64,000 bases of DNA from Burkholderia dolosa (GTDB lineage: Bacteria > Pseudomonadota > Gammaproteobacteria > Burkholderiales > Burkholderiaceae), in NCBI RefSeq assembly GCF_902499135.1, contig NZ_CABVPR010000033.1:1-64000 (forward strand), in the 5' to 3' direction. Both the position numbers and the translations under genes were made by a program. Shown piece by piece: positions 19,306 to 28,331 of this stretch. Below the pieces are notes generated by a model, which saw nothing but the letters and a program-made list of their open reading frames with translations, did not search any database and had not been told where the DNA came from. Each line of letters starts with the position of its first letter. Position 1 is the first letter of the stretch.

Positions 19306-20249
19306 TTCTCGTACTCTCCCTTCAGGTTGCGCGCGAGCATCCGCACGAGGAAGAACGACACGACGTTCGCGACCACGACGGCGATGATCCCGCCCGCGGA
19401 CGCGAGGCCGACGTCGAACTGCTGCAGGCCGAGCGCGTAGATCAGGTACGACAGGTTGGTCGTCGCGTTGCCGGGGCCGCCGCCGGTCGTCGTGTAGATT
19501 TCCGCGAAGATCGACAGCAGGAAGATCGTCTCCATCATCACGACGACGGCGATCGCGCGCTTCAGGTGCGGCAGCGTGATGTAGAAGAACATCGCGATCG
19601 GCCCCGCGCCGTCGATGCGCGCGGCTTCCTTCTGCTCCTGGTCGAGCGACTGGATCGCGGTGAACAGGATCAGGAACGCGAACGGCAGCCACTGCCACGC
19701 GACGATCATGATCACCGCGACGAGCGGATAGTCGGCGAACCAGTCGACCGGCGTCAGCCCGAGTGCGCGCATCGCGTTCGCGACGAGCCCGTACACCGGA
19801 TGCAGGATCATGTTCTTCCAGATCAGCGCGGACACCGTCGGCATCACGAAGAACGGCGCGATCGCGAGCAGCCGCGCGATGCCCTGCCCATAGAACTTGC
19901 GGTCGAACAGCACGGCCATCAGCACGCCGCCGACCACCGTGATCGCGAGCACCGCGCCGATCAGCACGAGCGTGTGCCAGATCGCGGGCAGGAACGACGG
20001 ATCGGTCGCCAGGAAGCGGTAGTTGTCGAACCCGGCGAAGCCTTTCACGTCCGGGTTCAGCAGGTTGTAGCGCGAGAACGAATACCAGATCGTCATCGCG
20101 AGCGGAATCGACATCCACAGCAGCAGCACCGCGACGGACGGCGACACGAGCCAGCTCGCGCCGCCGCGTGCGCGACGCGGCGCGCCGGGCGGCGACGACG
20201 CGTCGCCGACCGACGGCGCATGGCTCAGGGGAATACGCAAGTGACGCAT
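19302..20249 (-). CDS. ABC sugar/polyol permease, MalF type
   Basis: A 315-residue inner-membrane permease with six predicted spans after a soluble, Pro/Arg-rich N-terminal tail of about 35 residues. The EAA loop reads EAARIDGAGPIAMFFYITLPHLK. It follows the binding protein gene by 93 bases and overlaps the MalG-type gene by four bases, as is usual in CUT1 operons. Confidence 0.92.
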   Translation of the reverse strand: MRHLRIPLSHAPSVGDASSPPGAPRRARGGASWLVSPSVAVLLLWMSIPLAMTIWYSFSRYNLLNPDVKGFAGFDNYRFLATDPSFLPAIWHTLVLIGAVLAITVVGGVLMAVLFDRKFYGQGIARLLAIAPFFVMPTVSALIWKNMILHPVYGLVANAMRALGLTPVDWFADYPLVAVIMIVAWQWLPFAFLILFTAIQSLDQEQKEAARIDGAGPIAMFFYITLPHLKRAIAVVVMMETIFLLSIFAEIYTTTGGGPGNATTNLSYLIYALGLQQFDVGLASAGGIIAVVVANVVSFFLVRMLARNLKGEYEK

Positions 20250-20342
20250 GATCGGAGTCCCTCCGGTTGATGCGCGGGCACGTACGGCTGCCCGCGCTGC
20301 AGCTTCGGCCGCGCACCGCGCCGGCGCACGGTGCGCGGCACG

Positions 20343-21668
20343 TTACTTCCGGTAGCCGGCCTGACGCACGGCGCGGTCGGCGGCGGCCTGTCCGGCGGCG
20401 AGCGCCTGATCGACCGTCATCTGGCCGGCCACCGCGCCGGCGATCGCCTGACCGACGACCGTGCCGAACGACTGGAATTCGGGAATCCCGACGTACTGGA
20501 CGCCCGTGTACGGCACCTTCTTCAGCGACGGATCGTTCGGGTCCGCCGTCTCGATCGCCTTCAGCACGAAATCGGAGAACGGCGCGGCGGCCTTGTACTC
20601 GGCGCGCTGATAGGTCGACGTGCGCGTGCCCGGCGGCACCGACGCCCAGCCCTCGTCCTTGCCGACCATCTCGATGTACTGCTTCGACGTCGCCCACGCG
20701 ACGAACTTGCGCGCGGCGTCCTGCTGCTTCGACGTCTTCGGGATCGCGAGCGCCCACGCCCACAGCCAGTGCGAGCCCTTCGGCGTGACGGCGACCGGCG
20801 CGGCCGCGAAACCGATCCTGTCCGCGACCTGCGACTGCTGCTTGTTGTACAGCATCCCGGCCGCGACCGTCGCATCGATCCACATCGCGCACTTGCCGGA
20901 CGCGGTCAGCGTCAGGTTCTCGTTGAAGCCGTTCGAGCTCGCTCCCGGCGGGCCGTCCTTCTTCAGCAGGTTCACGTAGAACGTGATCGCCTTCTTCCAT
21001 TCCGGCGACGTGAGCTGCGCGTTCCAGTTCTCGTCGAACCAGCGCCCGCCGAACGTGTTCACGACCGTCGACACGTACGCCATGTTCTCGCCCCAGCCGG
21101 CCTTGCCGCGCAGGCAGATTCCGTAGATGCCCTTCGACTTGTCGGTGAGCTTGTCCGCGAATTCGGCGATCTGGTCGTAGGTCGGCTGATCGGGCATCTT
21201 CAGTCCCTTCGCCGCGAACAGGTCCTTACGGTAGAACGTCATCGAGCTCTCGACGTAGAACGGCAGCGCATACAGCTGACCGTTGTACGACAGGCTGTCG
21301 CGCGCGGTCTTCACGATGTCGTTCAGGTCGTAGTCGGCCGGCAGTCCGGTCATCGGCGCGAGCCAGCCGCGCTTGCCCCACTGCGGCGTCTCGTACGTGC
21401 CGATCGCCATCACGTCGAACTGGCCGCTGCCGGTCGTGATGTCGGTCGTCGCGCGCTGACGCAGCACGTTCTCCTCGAGGATCACCCAGTTCAGCTTGAT
21501 GTCCGGGTTCGCCTTCTCGAACGCCGGCGACAGCTTCTTCAGCTCGATCATGTCCGGGTTGTTCAGCGTCGCGATCGTCAGCGTGCCCGCGGATGCGGCG
21601 CATGCGGCCGTCGCGAACGCGGCGCCGGCGAAACGGCGTACGGCGGCGGCAAGCATCTTTCGTTGCAT
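20343..21668 (-). CDS. Periplasmic polyol/sugar-binding protein of ABC importer
   Basis: A 441-residue solute-binding protein of the family 1 (MalE-like) type. The signal peptide is MQRKMLAAAVRRFAGAAFAT followed by a hydrophobic stretch ending near ASA. Mature landmarks include GQFDVMAIGTYETPQWGKRGWLAPM and YNGQLYALPFYVESSMTFYRKDLF, typical of the Pseudomonas MtlE and Rhizobium SmoE branch for mannitol, sorbitol and arabitol. AAGGAG lies about seven bases before the ATG at 21668, which fixes the start despite a longer open frame. Polyol specificity is inferred from family and context. Confidence 0.92.
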   Translation of the reverse strand: MQRKMLAAAVRRFAGAAFATAACAASAGTLTIATLNNPDMIELKKLSPAFEKANPDIKLNWVILEENVLRQRATTDITTGSGQFDVMAIGTYETPQWGKRGWLAPMTGLPADYDLNDIVKTARDSLSYNGQLYALPFYVESSMTFYRKDLFAAKGLKMPDQPTYDQIAEFADKLTDKSKGIYGICLRGKAGWGENMAYVSTVVNTFGGRWFDENWNAQLTSPEWKKAITFYVNLLKKDGPPGASSNGFNENLTLTASGKCAMWIDATVAAGMLYNKQQSQVADRIGFAAAPVAVTPKGSHWLWAWALAIPKTSKQQDAARKFVAWATSKQYIEMVGKDEGWASVPPGTRTSTYQRAEYKAAAPFSDFVLKAIETADPNDPSLKKVPYTGVQYVGIPEFQSFGTVVGQAIAGAVAGQMTVDQALAAGQAAADRAVRQAGYRK

Positions 21669-21730
21669 GGCATGTCTCCTTATGTCCGTGATTATCGAGG
21701 TCGGTGTTGCGTCGCTTCCTTCACGGCCCG

Positions 21731-23083
21731 TCACGCCGGCCGCTGCATCCCGCACGCGCGCGCATAGTGCGCGATCACGTCGCGTATCCGATGGCGCACC
21801 CACGCGCGCGGTTCGTTCGCGAGAGTGCCGGCGCGGCATGCCGCGTACACGTCCGGCAGCCACTGCGCGACGAGCGTCTCCGGCACCGGCTGCCGCGCGA
21901 GATTCGCGAACAATCGTTCGACCGCCGCCGCGACCGCGGGCTGCAGCCAGTAGTAGCGGATCCGGTCGCTGTAGCTGAACTGGCGCGCGAGCCGCTGCTC
22001 GGTCTCGTCGCCGCGATAGTACGGCGCCCAGTGCTCGGGCTGCGCGCGCATCGCCGCGTCGACGACGTCGCGCAATTGCGAGCGCTGCGCCGCATCGTCG
22101 ATCAGCGCTTCCTCGATGAACGTCAACGCGAACAGCGCCTCGCGCAGCGCGAACGTCAGCGCGGGGCCGACCTTCAGCACCGCAAAGTGGTCGCGCACCA
22201 GCGCGGCGAGCGCGCGCTCGGTCTGGTAGTCGGTCGAGTGCGCTTCGAACACGAGGCGCGGCACGCGCAGGATGCTCGCGCCGAGCGACGCGGCCTTCGC
22301 GCTGTCGTAGTCGAGCACGTGGCGATCGTCGAAATCGACGCCCGGCTGCGCGACGATCGCGACCACGCGCGACCACGCGTCGTCGAGGCCGGCCGCCGCG
22401 AACGCCGTGCGGTGCGCGTCGAGCGTCGCCGCGACGCTGTCGGCGCGCGTCACGGCGATTCGCGCGATCGAGTCGCCGTCCCGATCGCCGCTCACTTCGC
22501 CGCCCGGCGTCGGCACTTCGGTGCCGATCACGTAGACCGGCGCGATCCCCGCGCGCGACGCCGCATCTTCGGCCGCGCGGCACAGCACGGCGGCCCGTGC
22601 GGCGATCGTGCGATCGTCGAGCCGCGCCGGATCGTCCGCGCACGCCATGCTCGCGTCGAGATGGATCTTCTCGAAGCCGGCGTCGACGTACGCGGCGACC
22701 ATCGCCGCAGCGTCGCGCATCGCGTCGGCCGCGCGGCGGTGCCGCCACGGGTTCGGGCCGAGATGATCGCCGCCGAGCACGAGCGCGGACGGCGCGAGCC
22801 CGCAGCGCTCGGCGATCGCATCGACGTCGCGGCGGAAATCCGCGGGCGTCATGCCGGTATAGCCGCCGAGATGATTGACCTGGTTGCAGGTCGCCTCGAT
22901 CAGCAGCGGCGAACCGTCCGCGCGCGCGGTTTCGCACGCGGCCTCGAGCACGAGCCGGTGCGCGCTGCAGATCGAATAGATGCCGCGCTGCGCGTCCGCG
23001 CGATTCGCGTCGAAGATCATCCGCAGCACGGCTTCGGCGTGGGCGCCGCGCGTGCGCTCGACAATGCTCGTCACGCCGGACAT
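21731..23083 (-). CDS. GatZ/KbaZ-family protein (PF08013), possible tagatose-6-phosphate 4-epimerase
   Basis: A protein of about 450 residues in the GatZ/KbaZ family, usually annotated as the non-catalytic subunit of tagatose-1,6-bisphosphate aldolase. Family motifs are GIYSICSAHRLVLEAA, LLIEATCNQVNHLGGYTGMTP, LGGDHLGPNPW, and KIHLDASM. No GatY/KbaY class II aldolase partner lies nearby, which argues against the aldolase role. Related proteins in Agrobacterium galactitol and altritol pathways have been reported as D-tagatose-6-phosphate 4-epimerases. Its start overlaps the upstream kinase stop by 13 bases. The specific reaction is inference. Confidence 0.85.
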   Translation of the reverse strand: MSGVTSIVERTRGAHAEAVLRMIFDANRADAQRGIYSICSAHRLVLEAACETARADGSPLLIEATCNQVNHLGGYTGMTPADFRRDVDAIAERCGLAPSALVLGGDHLGPNPWRHRRAADAMRDAAAMVAAYVDAGFEKIHLDASMACADDPARLDDRTIAARAAVLCRAAEDAASRAGIAPVYVIGTEVPTPGGEVSGDRDGDSIARIAVTRADSVAATLDAHRTAFAAAGLDDAWSRVVAIVAQPGVDFDDRHVLDYDSAKAASLGASILRVPRLVFEAHSTDYQTERALAALVRDHFAVLKVGPALTFALREALFALTFIEEALIDDAAQRSQLRDVVDAAMRAQPEHWAPYYRGDETEQRLARQFSYSDRIRYYWLQPAVAAAVERLFANLARQPVPETLVAQWLPDVYAACRAGTLANEPRAWVRHRIRDVIAHYARACGMQRPA

Positions 23084-24033
23084 GCGACACCTCGTTCGGT
23101 CAGGAAGCGGTCGATCTCGGCCGCGCCGCTGTTGCCCTCCATCGGCCCGCGCCGCGTGACCGCGATCGCGCCGGCCGCATTCGCGCGACGCAACGCGGCG
23201 TCGATCGGCATGCCGCCGACGAGGCTCGCGACCAGCGTGCCGCCGAAGCAGTCGCCGGCGCCGGTCGGATCGACTTCGTCGACCGGCCACGCCGGCACGT
23301 CGACGCGGCCCGTGCGGTCGAACGCGGCGCTGCCGGCCGCGCCGCGCTTGAGCACGACGCGCTCGAGCAGCGGATGCGTCGCGAGCAGGCCCGCGATCGC
23401 GCGCTCGGCCGGCTGCGGCCCGCAGAAGAACGGCAGATCCGCTTCGCTCGGCAGGAACAGGTGGCATGCGGCGAGCATCTCGTCGAGCGCCGCGCGCATC
23501 GGTCGAAAGCTGAGCATCTCGGGCCGCACGTTCGGGTCGAACGACACCTTCGCGCCCGCGCGCGCAGCTTCGATCACGCCGCGCCGGACGGCCGCGATCG
23601 CCGAGTCGCTCGTCAGCGACGAGCCCATCACGTGAAAGTAGCGGCAACCGTCGAACATCGACGCGTCGACGTCGGACGCGTCGATGCACGCGGCCGCGCT
23701 CGCGGACAGATTGAAGACGAAGCTGCGCGAGCCGTCGTCGCGATAGGCGACGAACGCGGTGCCGGTCGGGCGCGCGGCGACGCGGCGAACGCGCGCGACG
23801 TCGACGCCGTCGCGTTCGAGCCGCGCGACGATCGCGTCGCCGAACGCATCGCGGCCGACGCAGCCGGCATACGCGACGCGCGCGCCGAGCCGCGCCGCCT
23901 GATCGGCGAAGATCGCGGGCGCGCCACTCGGAAACGGTCCGGCGAACAGGCCCGGCGCATCGAAGCCCTGGCCGCGCTCGGCGGCGACGAATTCGGCCAG
24001 CAGTTCGCCGGCGACGACGATCTCGGCCATCAT
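23071..24033 (-). CDS. PfkB-family sugar kinase
   Basis: A ribokinase/PfkB-family kinase of 320 residues. The C-terminal PfkB signature with the catalytic Asp is VDPTGAGDCFGGTLV, and the N-terminal GAPAIFADQAARLGARVAYAGCVGRDAFG binds sugar. In Pseudomonas the equivalent gene in the mtl operon is a fructokinase; with a GatZ-family neighbour a tagatose kinase is also plausible. GAGGG lies seven bases before the ATG at 24033, preferred over the longer frame. Overlaps the GatZ-family gene by 13 bases. Confidence 0.9.
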   Translation of the reverse strand: MMAEIVVAGELLAEFVAAERGQGFDAPGLFAGPFPSGAPAIFADQAARLGARVAYAGCVGRDAFGDAIVARLERDGVDVARVRRVAARPTGTAFVAYRDDGSRSFVFNLSASAAACIDASDVDASMFDGCRYFHVMGSSLTSDSAIAAVRRGVIEAARAGAKVSFDPNVRPEMLSFRPMRAALDEMLAACHLFLPSEADLPFFCGPQPAERAIAGLLATHPLLERVVLKRGAAGSAAFDRTGRVDVPAWPVDEVDPTGAGDCFGGTLVASLVGGMPIDAALRRANAAGAIAVTRRGPMEGNSGAAEIDRFLTERGVACPA

Positions 24034-24123
24034 CCGCGCCCTCGTGCAGCGCGGCACGCGTGCGGCGCGCACCTCGCGGATTCGAAGGCGGGCCGGCAGG
24101 CGCGGCGTGCGAGCGGCGCCATC

Positions 24124-24900
24124 TCAGCTCATCCAGTTGCCGCCGTCGACGTTCAGCGTCTGGGCGGTGATGTAGTCGGCATCGGCCGACGCGAGAAACA
24201 GCGCGGCGCCCGTGAGGTCGGCCGGCGCACCCATGCGGCCGAGCGGCACGGCTTCGCCGACGAGACGCTTCTTCTCGCCGAGCGGCCGGTTCTCGTAGCG
24301 CGCGAACAGCGCGTCGACCTGCTCCCACATCGGCGTGTCGACGACGCCCGGCGCGATGCCGTTCACGTTGATCCGATGCGGCGCGAGCGCGAGCGCCGCC
24401 GACTGCGTGTAGCTGATCACCGCTGCCTTCGTCGCGCAGTAGTGCGATACGAGCGCCTCGCCGCGACGGCCGGCCTGCGACGACATGTTGATGATCTTGC
24501 CGCCGCGCGCCTGCTCGACCATCCGCTGCGCGACGGCCTGCATCAGGAAGAACATCCCCTTCACGTTGACCGCGAACAGCCGGTCGAACACGTCCCACGA
24601 TTCGTCGAGAAGCGGGCGCATGTCGAACAGCGCCGCGTTGTTGAACAGGATGTCGACGCCGCCGAAGCGCTCGACGGCGGCCGCGACGATCCGCGCGATG
24701 TCGTCGCGGCGCGTGACGTCCGCGGTCACGGCCACCGCGCGGCCCGGATTCGCTTCGATGAGCCGCGCGAGCGAGCCGCCGGCCGGCTTCACGTCGACGA
24801 GCACGCAGTGCGCGCCCTCGTCCAGATAACGCTGCGCGACCGCCTCGCCGATGCCGCTCGCGGCGCCCGTCAGAATCGCGACCTTCTGTCCCAGTCTCAC
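24124..24900 (-). CDS. SDR polyol dehydrogenase (sorbitol/galactitol dehydrogenase type)
   Basis: A 258-residue short-chain dehydrogenase, first gene of the minus-strand polyol operon. The NAD-binding motif is TGAASGIG at residues 11-18, the structural NNAA motif follows near residue 88, and the catalytic Ser-Tyr-Lys set is in MSSQAG and HYCATKAA. The C-terminal TLNVDGGNWMS is typical of SmoS/PolS-like sorbitol and galactitol dehydrogenases. It probably converts an imported polyol to the ketose used by the PfkB kinase. Exact polyol unknown. Confidence 0.9.
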   Translation of the reverse strand: MRLGQKVAILTGAASGIGEAVAQRYLDEGAHCVLVDVKPAGGSLARLIEANPGRAVAVTADVTRRDDIARIVAAAVERFGGVDILFNNAALFDMRPLLDESWDVFDRLFAVNVKGMFFLMQAVAQRMVEQARGGKIINMSSQAGRRGEALVSHYCATKAAVISYTQSAALALAPHRINVNGIAPGVVDTPMWEQVDALFARYENRPLGEKKRLVGEAVPLGRMGAPADLTGAALFLASADADYITAQTLNVDGGNWMS

Positions 24901-25237
24901 TGGCTGTCTCCGGTTCGTTTTGCTTTGCGACCGCAGCGAAGTGAGCGAACGCCCGCTGTGCGATCAATTGCTCTGTTGGTGATCGAATGATCGGATACGC
25001 GATTCGCGCTGTCAAGGCGACCGGACGGCTTTCGATGATGCGCTGCGGCAGACGCGCACGCGACACGCACGCGCAACGCGCGCCCGCCAACGCGCAGCGT
25101 GCGCGGTGCAGCGCAGCCGAAGCGGCGACCGGAACGGCGGGACGGCGGCCGAAGGCAAGCGCGCGACGCATTCGCGCTGCACGGCGCCGCGATACGTTAT
25201 ATCATCGCCGTACTTTGTCTCATGCCTGCTCGATGTC
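24901..25237. promoter_or_regulatory. Divergent control region: polyol ABC operon / zur
   Basis: This 337-base region holds the promoter of the minus-strand polyol operon and that of zur. Bases 24961-24993, read on the minus strand, match the dalD operator at 8971-9003 in 27 of 33 positions, beginning CGATCATTCG and ending GATCG. A further GTGAGCGAA at 24941-24949 is the complement of the TTCGCTCAC element seen twice before dalD. The zur side contains a partial palindrome, listed separately. No gene is supported here. Confidence 0.7.
25189..25208. promoter_or_regulatory. Candidate Zur box
   Basis: The 20 bases run from GCGAT to ATCGC around a GTTATA core, 29 bases before the zur ATG. The core resembles one half of the Gram-negative Zur box (GTTATA...TATAAC), but the second half is weak. 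The AT-rich patch stands out in GC-rich DNA. Autoregulation of zur-znu is inferred. Confidence 0.4.
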
Positions 25238-25699
25238 ATGGCTACCTCATCGTCCATCGCCGCCCGGCTGTCCCGGGCCGACGCATTCGCCGCCGACCAC
25301 GGACTCGCGTGGACGCCGCTGCGCCGCCAGGTCTACGAACGCGTGCTGGCCGCGCAGCGCCCGATCGGCGCATACGACCTGCTCGCCGAGCTCGAACCGC
25401 AGCGCGGCCGCGTGCCGCCCACCACCGTCTATCGCGCGCTCGATTTCCTCGTCGAGCACGGCTTCATCCACCGGATCGAATCGAAGAACGCGTTCTTCGC
25501 GTGCTGCGAGATCGGCGTGCCGCACGAAGGCCAGTTCCTGATCTGCGATTCGTGCGGCGAGACCGTCGAGATCCCGGGCGGCGATCTCGCGAAGCAGCTG
25601 TCTTCCAGCGAGCCGGCGCACGGTTTCGAAGTCCATCATCAGGTCGTCGAATTGAGCGGCCTGTGCGGCCATTGCAAGACCAAGCCCGCACAGCGCTGA
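25238..25699 (+). CDS. zur: Fur-family zinc uptake regulator Zur
   Basis: A 153-residue Fur-family repressor. The N-terminal winged helix carries TPLRRQVYERVL and VPPTTVYRALDFL, and the structural zinc site is formed by CDSCGE and CGHCK at the C-terminal half. It heads a cluster with a zinc ABC importer 46 bases downstream, which identifies it as Zur rather than Fur. With zinc bound it would repress znuACB. The ATG at 25238 gives the normal length; the longer open frame upstream is not protein-like. Confidence 0.9.
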   Translation: MATSSSIAARLSRADAFAADHGLAWTPLRRQVYERVLAAQRPIGAYDLLAELEPQRGRVPPTTVYRALDFLVEHGFIHRIESKNAFFACCEIGVPHEGQFLICDSCGETVEIPGGDLAKQLSSSEPAHGFEVHHQVVELSGLCGHCKTKPAQR

Positions 25700-25745
25700 C
25701 GCAGAACCGCGCGGCGCGAACGCCGCCCTTTCCACGAGGAGTTTC

Positions 25746-26669
25746 ATGTCCATTGCCCTGAAGCGCGCGCCGCGTCGCGCCCTGTCGCCGGCCGGCTGGC
25801 GTTCCGCCGTCGCCGCCGCTTTCGCCGCGTTGTCCGTCGCGATGCCCGCGTTCGCGGGCGCGGCGACCGTCAACGTCGTCGCCGCCGAGAATTTCTACGG
25901 CGACGTCGCGTCGCAGATCGGCGGGCGCCACGTGTCGGTCACCAGCATTCTCAGCAACCCGGATCAGGATCCGCACCTGTTCGAAGCGAGCCCGAAGACC
26001 GCACGCGCGCTGCAGCAGGCGCAGGTGGTGATCTACAACGGCGCCGACTACGATCCGTGGATGGGCAAGCTGCTGAGCGCGTCGAAGCAGCCGAAGCGCG
26101 CGACGATCGTCGTCGCCGATCTGGTCGGCAAGAAGGCCGGCGACAACCCGCATCTGTGGTACGACCCGGCGACGATGCCGGCCGCCGCCCGCGCGATCGC
26201 GGCCGAGCTCGGCCGCGCCGATCCGACGAACAAGGCCGACTACGACGCGAACCTGCAGAAGTTCGTCGCGTCGCTGAAGCCCATCGACGACAAGGTCGCC
26301 GCGCTGCGTACGCAGTACAAGGGCGTGCCGGTGACGGCGACCGAGCCCGTGTTCGGCTACATGTCCGACGCGATCGGCCTCGACATGCGCAACCAGCGCT
26401 TCCAGCTCGCGACGATGAACGACACCGAAGCGAGCGCGCAGGACGTCGCCGCGTTCGAGAAGGACCTGCGCAACAAGCAGGTGCGCGCGCTGATCTACAA
26501 CAGCCAGGCCGAAGCGCCGATGACGCGCCGTCTGCTGAAGATCGCGCGCGACGCCGGCGTACCGACCGTCAGCGTCACCGAGACGCAGCCGGCCGGCAAG
26601 ACGTTCCAGCAATGGATGGCCGGCCAGCTCGACGCACTCGCGAAAGCGCTTTCCGCCGGCAAGCAATGA
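25746..26669 (+). CDS. znuA: Zinc ABC transporter substrate-binding protein ZnuA-like
   Basis: A 307-residue periplasmic metal-binding protein of cluster A-I. A signal peptide of about 38 residues ends near AFAGA, followed by VNVVAAENFYGDVASQIGG. Metal-ligand candidates are the His in DQDPHLFEAS and the His in DNPHLWYDPATMP. The His/Asp-rich loop typical of ZnuA is absent; instead the ATPase gene next door encodes a His-rich tail. The gene follows zur with GAGGAG before its ATG and overlaps znuC as ATGA. Zinc is the likeliest metal from the zur context, though manganese cannot be excluded. Confidence 0.9.
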   Translation: MSIALKRAPRRALSPAGWRSAVAAAFAALSVAMPAFAGAATVNVVAAENFYGDVASQIGGRHVSVTSILSNPDQDPHLFEASPKTARALQQAQVVIYNGADYDPWMGKLLSASKQPKRATIVVADLVGKKAGDNPHLWYDPATMPAAARAIAAELGRADPTNKADYDANLQKFVASLKPIDDKVAALRTQYKGVPVTATEPVFGYMSDAIGLDMRNQRFQLATMNDTEASAQDVAAFEKDLRNKQVRALIYNSQAEAPMTRRLLKIARDAGVPTVSVTETQPAGKTFQQWMAGQLDALAKALSAGKQ

Positions 26670-27553
26670 CCGCGACTCCGCACGCACTTCGACTCGATCG
26701 CGTCACGCTCGAACTGGGCGGCCGCACGATTCTGCGCGACGTCAGCTTGTCGATCGAACCCGGCGAATTCGTCGGCGTGCTCGGGCCGAACGGTGCCGGC
26801 AAGACGACGCTGATGCGCGCGGTGCTCGGCCTCGTGCCGGTCGCGAGCGGTGCGCTGTCGGTCGGCGGTGCACCGGTCGCGCGCGGCAATGCGGCGATCG
26901 GCTACATGCCGCAAATCCGCAGCGGCCTCGCGAACCGCCGGATGCGCGGCTACGACTTCGTCGCGATGGCCGCGGACGGACATCGGTGGGGGCTGCCGCG
27001 CACGAACGCGGCGACGCGGCGCGACGTCGATCGCGTGCTCGCGCTCGTCGGCGGCACGTCGCTCGCACGGCGGCCGCTGTCGGAACTGTCGGGCGGCGAG
27101 CGGCAGCGGCTGCTGCTCGCGCAATGCCTGCTCGGCAGCCCGAAGCTGCTGCTGCTCGACGAGCCGCTGATCAGTCTCGACCCGAATCACCAGCGCGGCG
27201 TGGTCGAACTCGTGCGCCGCGTGCAGCGCGAGCTCGGCATCACCGTGCTGTTCTCCGCGCACGAGCTGAACCCGCTGCTCAACGCGCTCGACCGCGTGCT
27301 GTATCTCGGCAACGGCGTCGCGGCGCTCGGCACCGTCGACGAGGTCATCACGAAGCCGGTGCTGACGCGCCTGTATGGCTCGCCGATCGACGTGATGCGC
27401 GTGAACGGCAAGATCTTCGTGATGTCGGGCGACGTCGAAATCGAAAAGCACGATCACGAGCACGAGGACGACGACGGGCATGCGCACGGCGGCGGACACG
27501 GCCATCACCACGGGCACGGACATGCCCACCGCGGGCATTCGCACGATGTTTGA
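26666..27553 (+). CDS. znuC: Zinc ABC transporter ATP-binding protein with His-rich tail
   Basis: A 295-residue ATPase with Walker A GPNGAGKTT, signature LSGGERQRLLLAQ, and Walker B LLLLDEPLISLD. After the normal C-terminus (IDVMRVNGKIFVMSG) comes a tail of about 40 residues that alternates His with Gly, Asp and Glu and holds about 14 histidines. Such tails bind zinc and could buffer it at the cytoplasmic side. The tail's last codons overlap the znuB start. Start chosen at 26666, overlapping znuA by four bases. Confidence 0.92.
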   Translation: MTATPHALRLDRVTLELGGRTILRDVSLSIEPGEFVGVLGPNGAGKTTLMRAVLGLVPVASGALSVGGAPVARGNAAIGYMPQIRSGLANRRMRGYDFVAMAADGHRWGLPRTNAATRRDVDRVLALVGGTSLARRPLSELSGGERQRLLLAQCLLGSPKLLLLDEPLISLDPNHQRGVVELVRRVQRELGITVLFSAHELNPLLNALDRVLYLGNGVAALGTVDEVITKPVLTRLYGSPIDVMRVNGKIFVMSGDVEIEKHDHEHEDDDGHAHGGGHGHHHGHGHAHRGHSHDV

Positions 27554-28331
27554 ATACGACTTCATGATCAACGCATTCGCGGCGTCGGGGATCGTCGCGG
27601 TGCTCGCCGGCATCGTCGGCTATTTCCTCGTGCTGCGCGGACAGACGTTCGCCGGCCACGCGCTGTCGCACGTCGGCTTCACCGGCGCGACCGGCGCGGT
27701 GCTGCTCGGCATCTCGCCGATCTGGGGGATGGTCGGCTTCACGCTCGCGGCCGGGATCGGCATGGGCGCGCTCGGCGAGCGGCTCGCGGGCCGCGACGTC
27801 GCGATCGGCGTGATCCTGTCCGGCGCGCTCGGCTTCGGGCTGCTGTTCCTGCATTTCTACACGTCGTTCGCGACGCAGGTGACCGCGCTGCTGTTCGGCA
27901 ACGTGCTCGCGGTCAGCCGCGACACGCTCGCGGTGCTCGCCGGCATCGGCGCGGTGAGCCTCGTCGCGCTCGCGCTGATCGCACGGCCGCTGCTGTTCGC
28001 GTCGCTGCAGCCGGAGCTCGCCGAAGCGAAAGGCGTGTCGCTGCGCACGGTGTCGGTTCTGTTTCTCGCGGTGTGCGCGCTGGCCGTTGCCGCGGCCACG
28101 CAGATCGTCGGCGTGCTGCTCGTGTTCACGTTGCTGGTCGGGCCGGCGGCGGCCGCGCAGAACGTATCGACGCGTCTGTCGACCGGCGTGCTGTTCGCCG
28201 CGCTGTTCGCGCTGTTCGAAGCGTGGGCCGGCATCGCGCTCGCGTATCACACCGACTGGCCGACAAGTTTCTGGATCACCGCGCTGTCGGCGCTCGTGTA
28301 TGGGGTGAGCCTGCTGCGCCGGACGGCGTGA
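27546..28331 (+). CDS. znuB: Zinc ABC transporter permease ZnuB
   Basis: A 261-residue permease of the ABC-3 family with seven to eight predicted membrane spans. LRGQTFAGHALSHVGFTGATGAVLLG near residue 35 and the cytoplasmic EAKGVSLRTV segment near residue 165 are conserved in metal permeases. I chose ATG 27546 (MFEYDFMINAFAASG), which overlaps znuC by eight bases; a longer frame from 27480 is unlikely. It completes the zur-znuA-znuC-znuB cluster. Confidence 0.92.
   Translation: MFEYDFMINAFAASGIVAVLAGIVGYFLVLRGQTFAGHALSHVGFTGATGAVLLGISPIWGMVGFTLAAGIGMGALGERLAGRDVAIGVILSGALGFGLLFLHFYTSFATQVTALLFGNVLAVSRDTLAVLAGIGAVSLVALALIARPLLFASLQPELAEAKGVSLRTVSVLFLAVCALAVAAATQIVGVLLVFTLLVGPAAAAQNVSTRLSTGVLFAALFALFEAWAGIALAYHTDWPTSFWITALSALVYGVSLLRRTA

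Noticed and set aside
21731-25171. An 1146-codon minus-strand fusion of polyol proteins
   Set aside because: It joins the GatZ-family frame with out-of-frame upstream sequence. The true genes use separate starts at 23083, 24033 and 24900.
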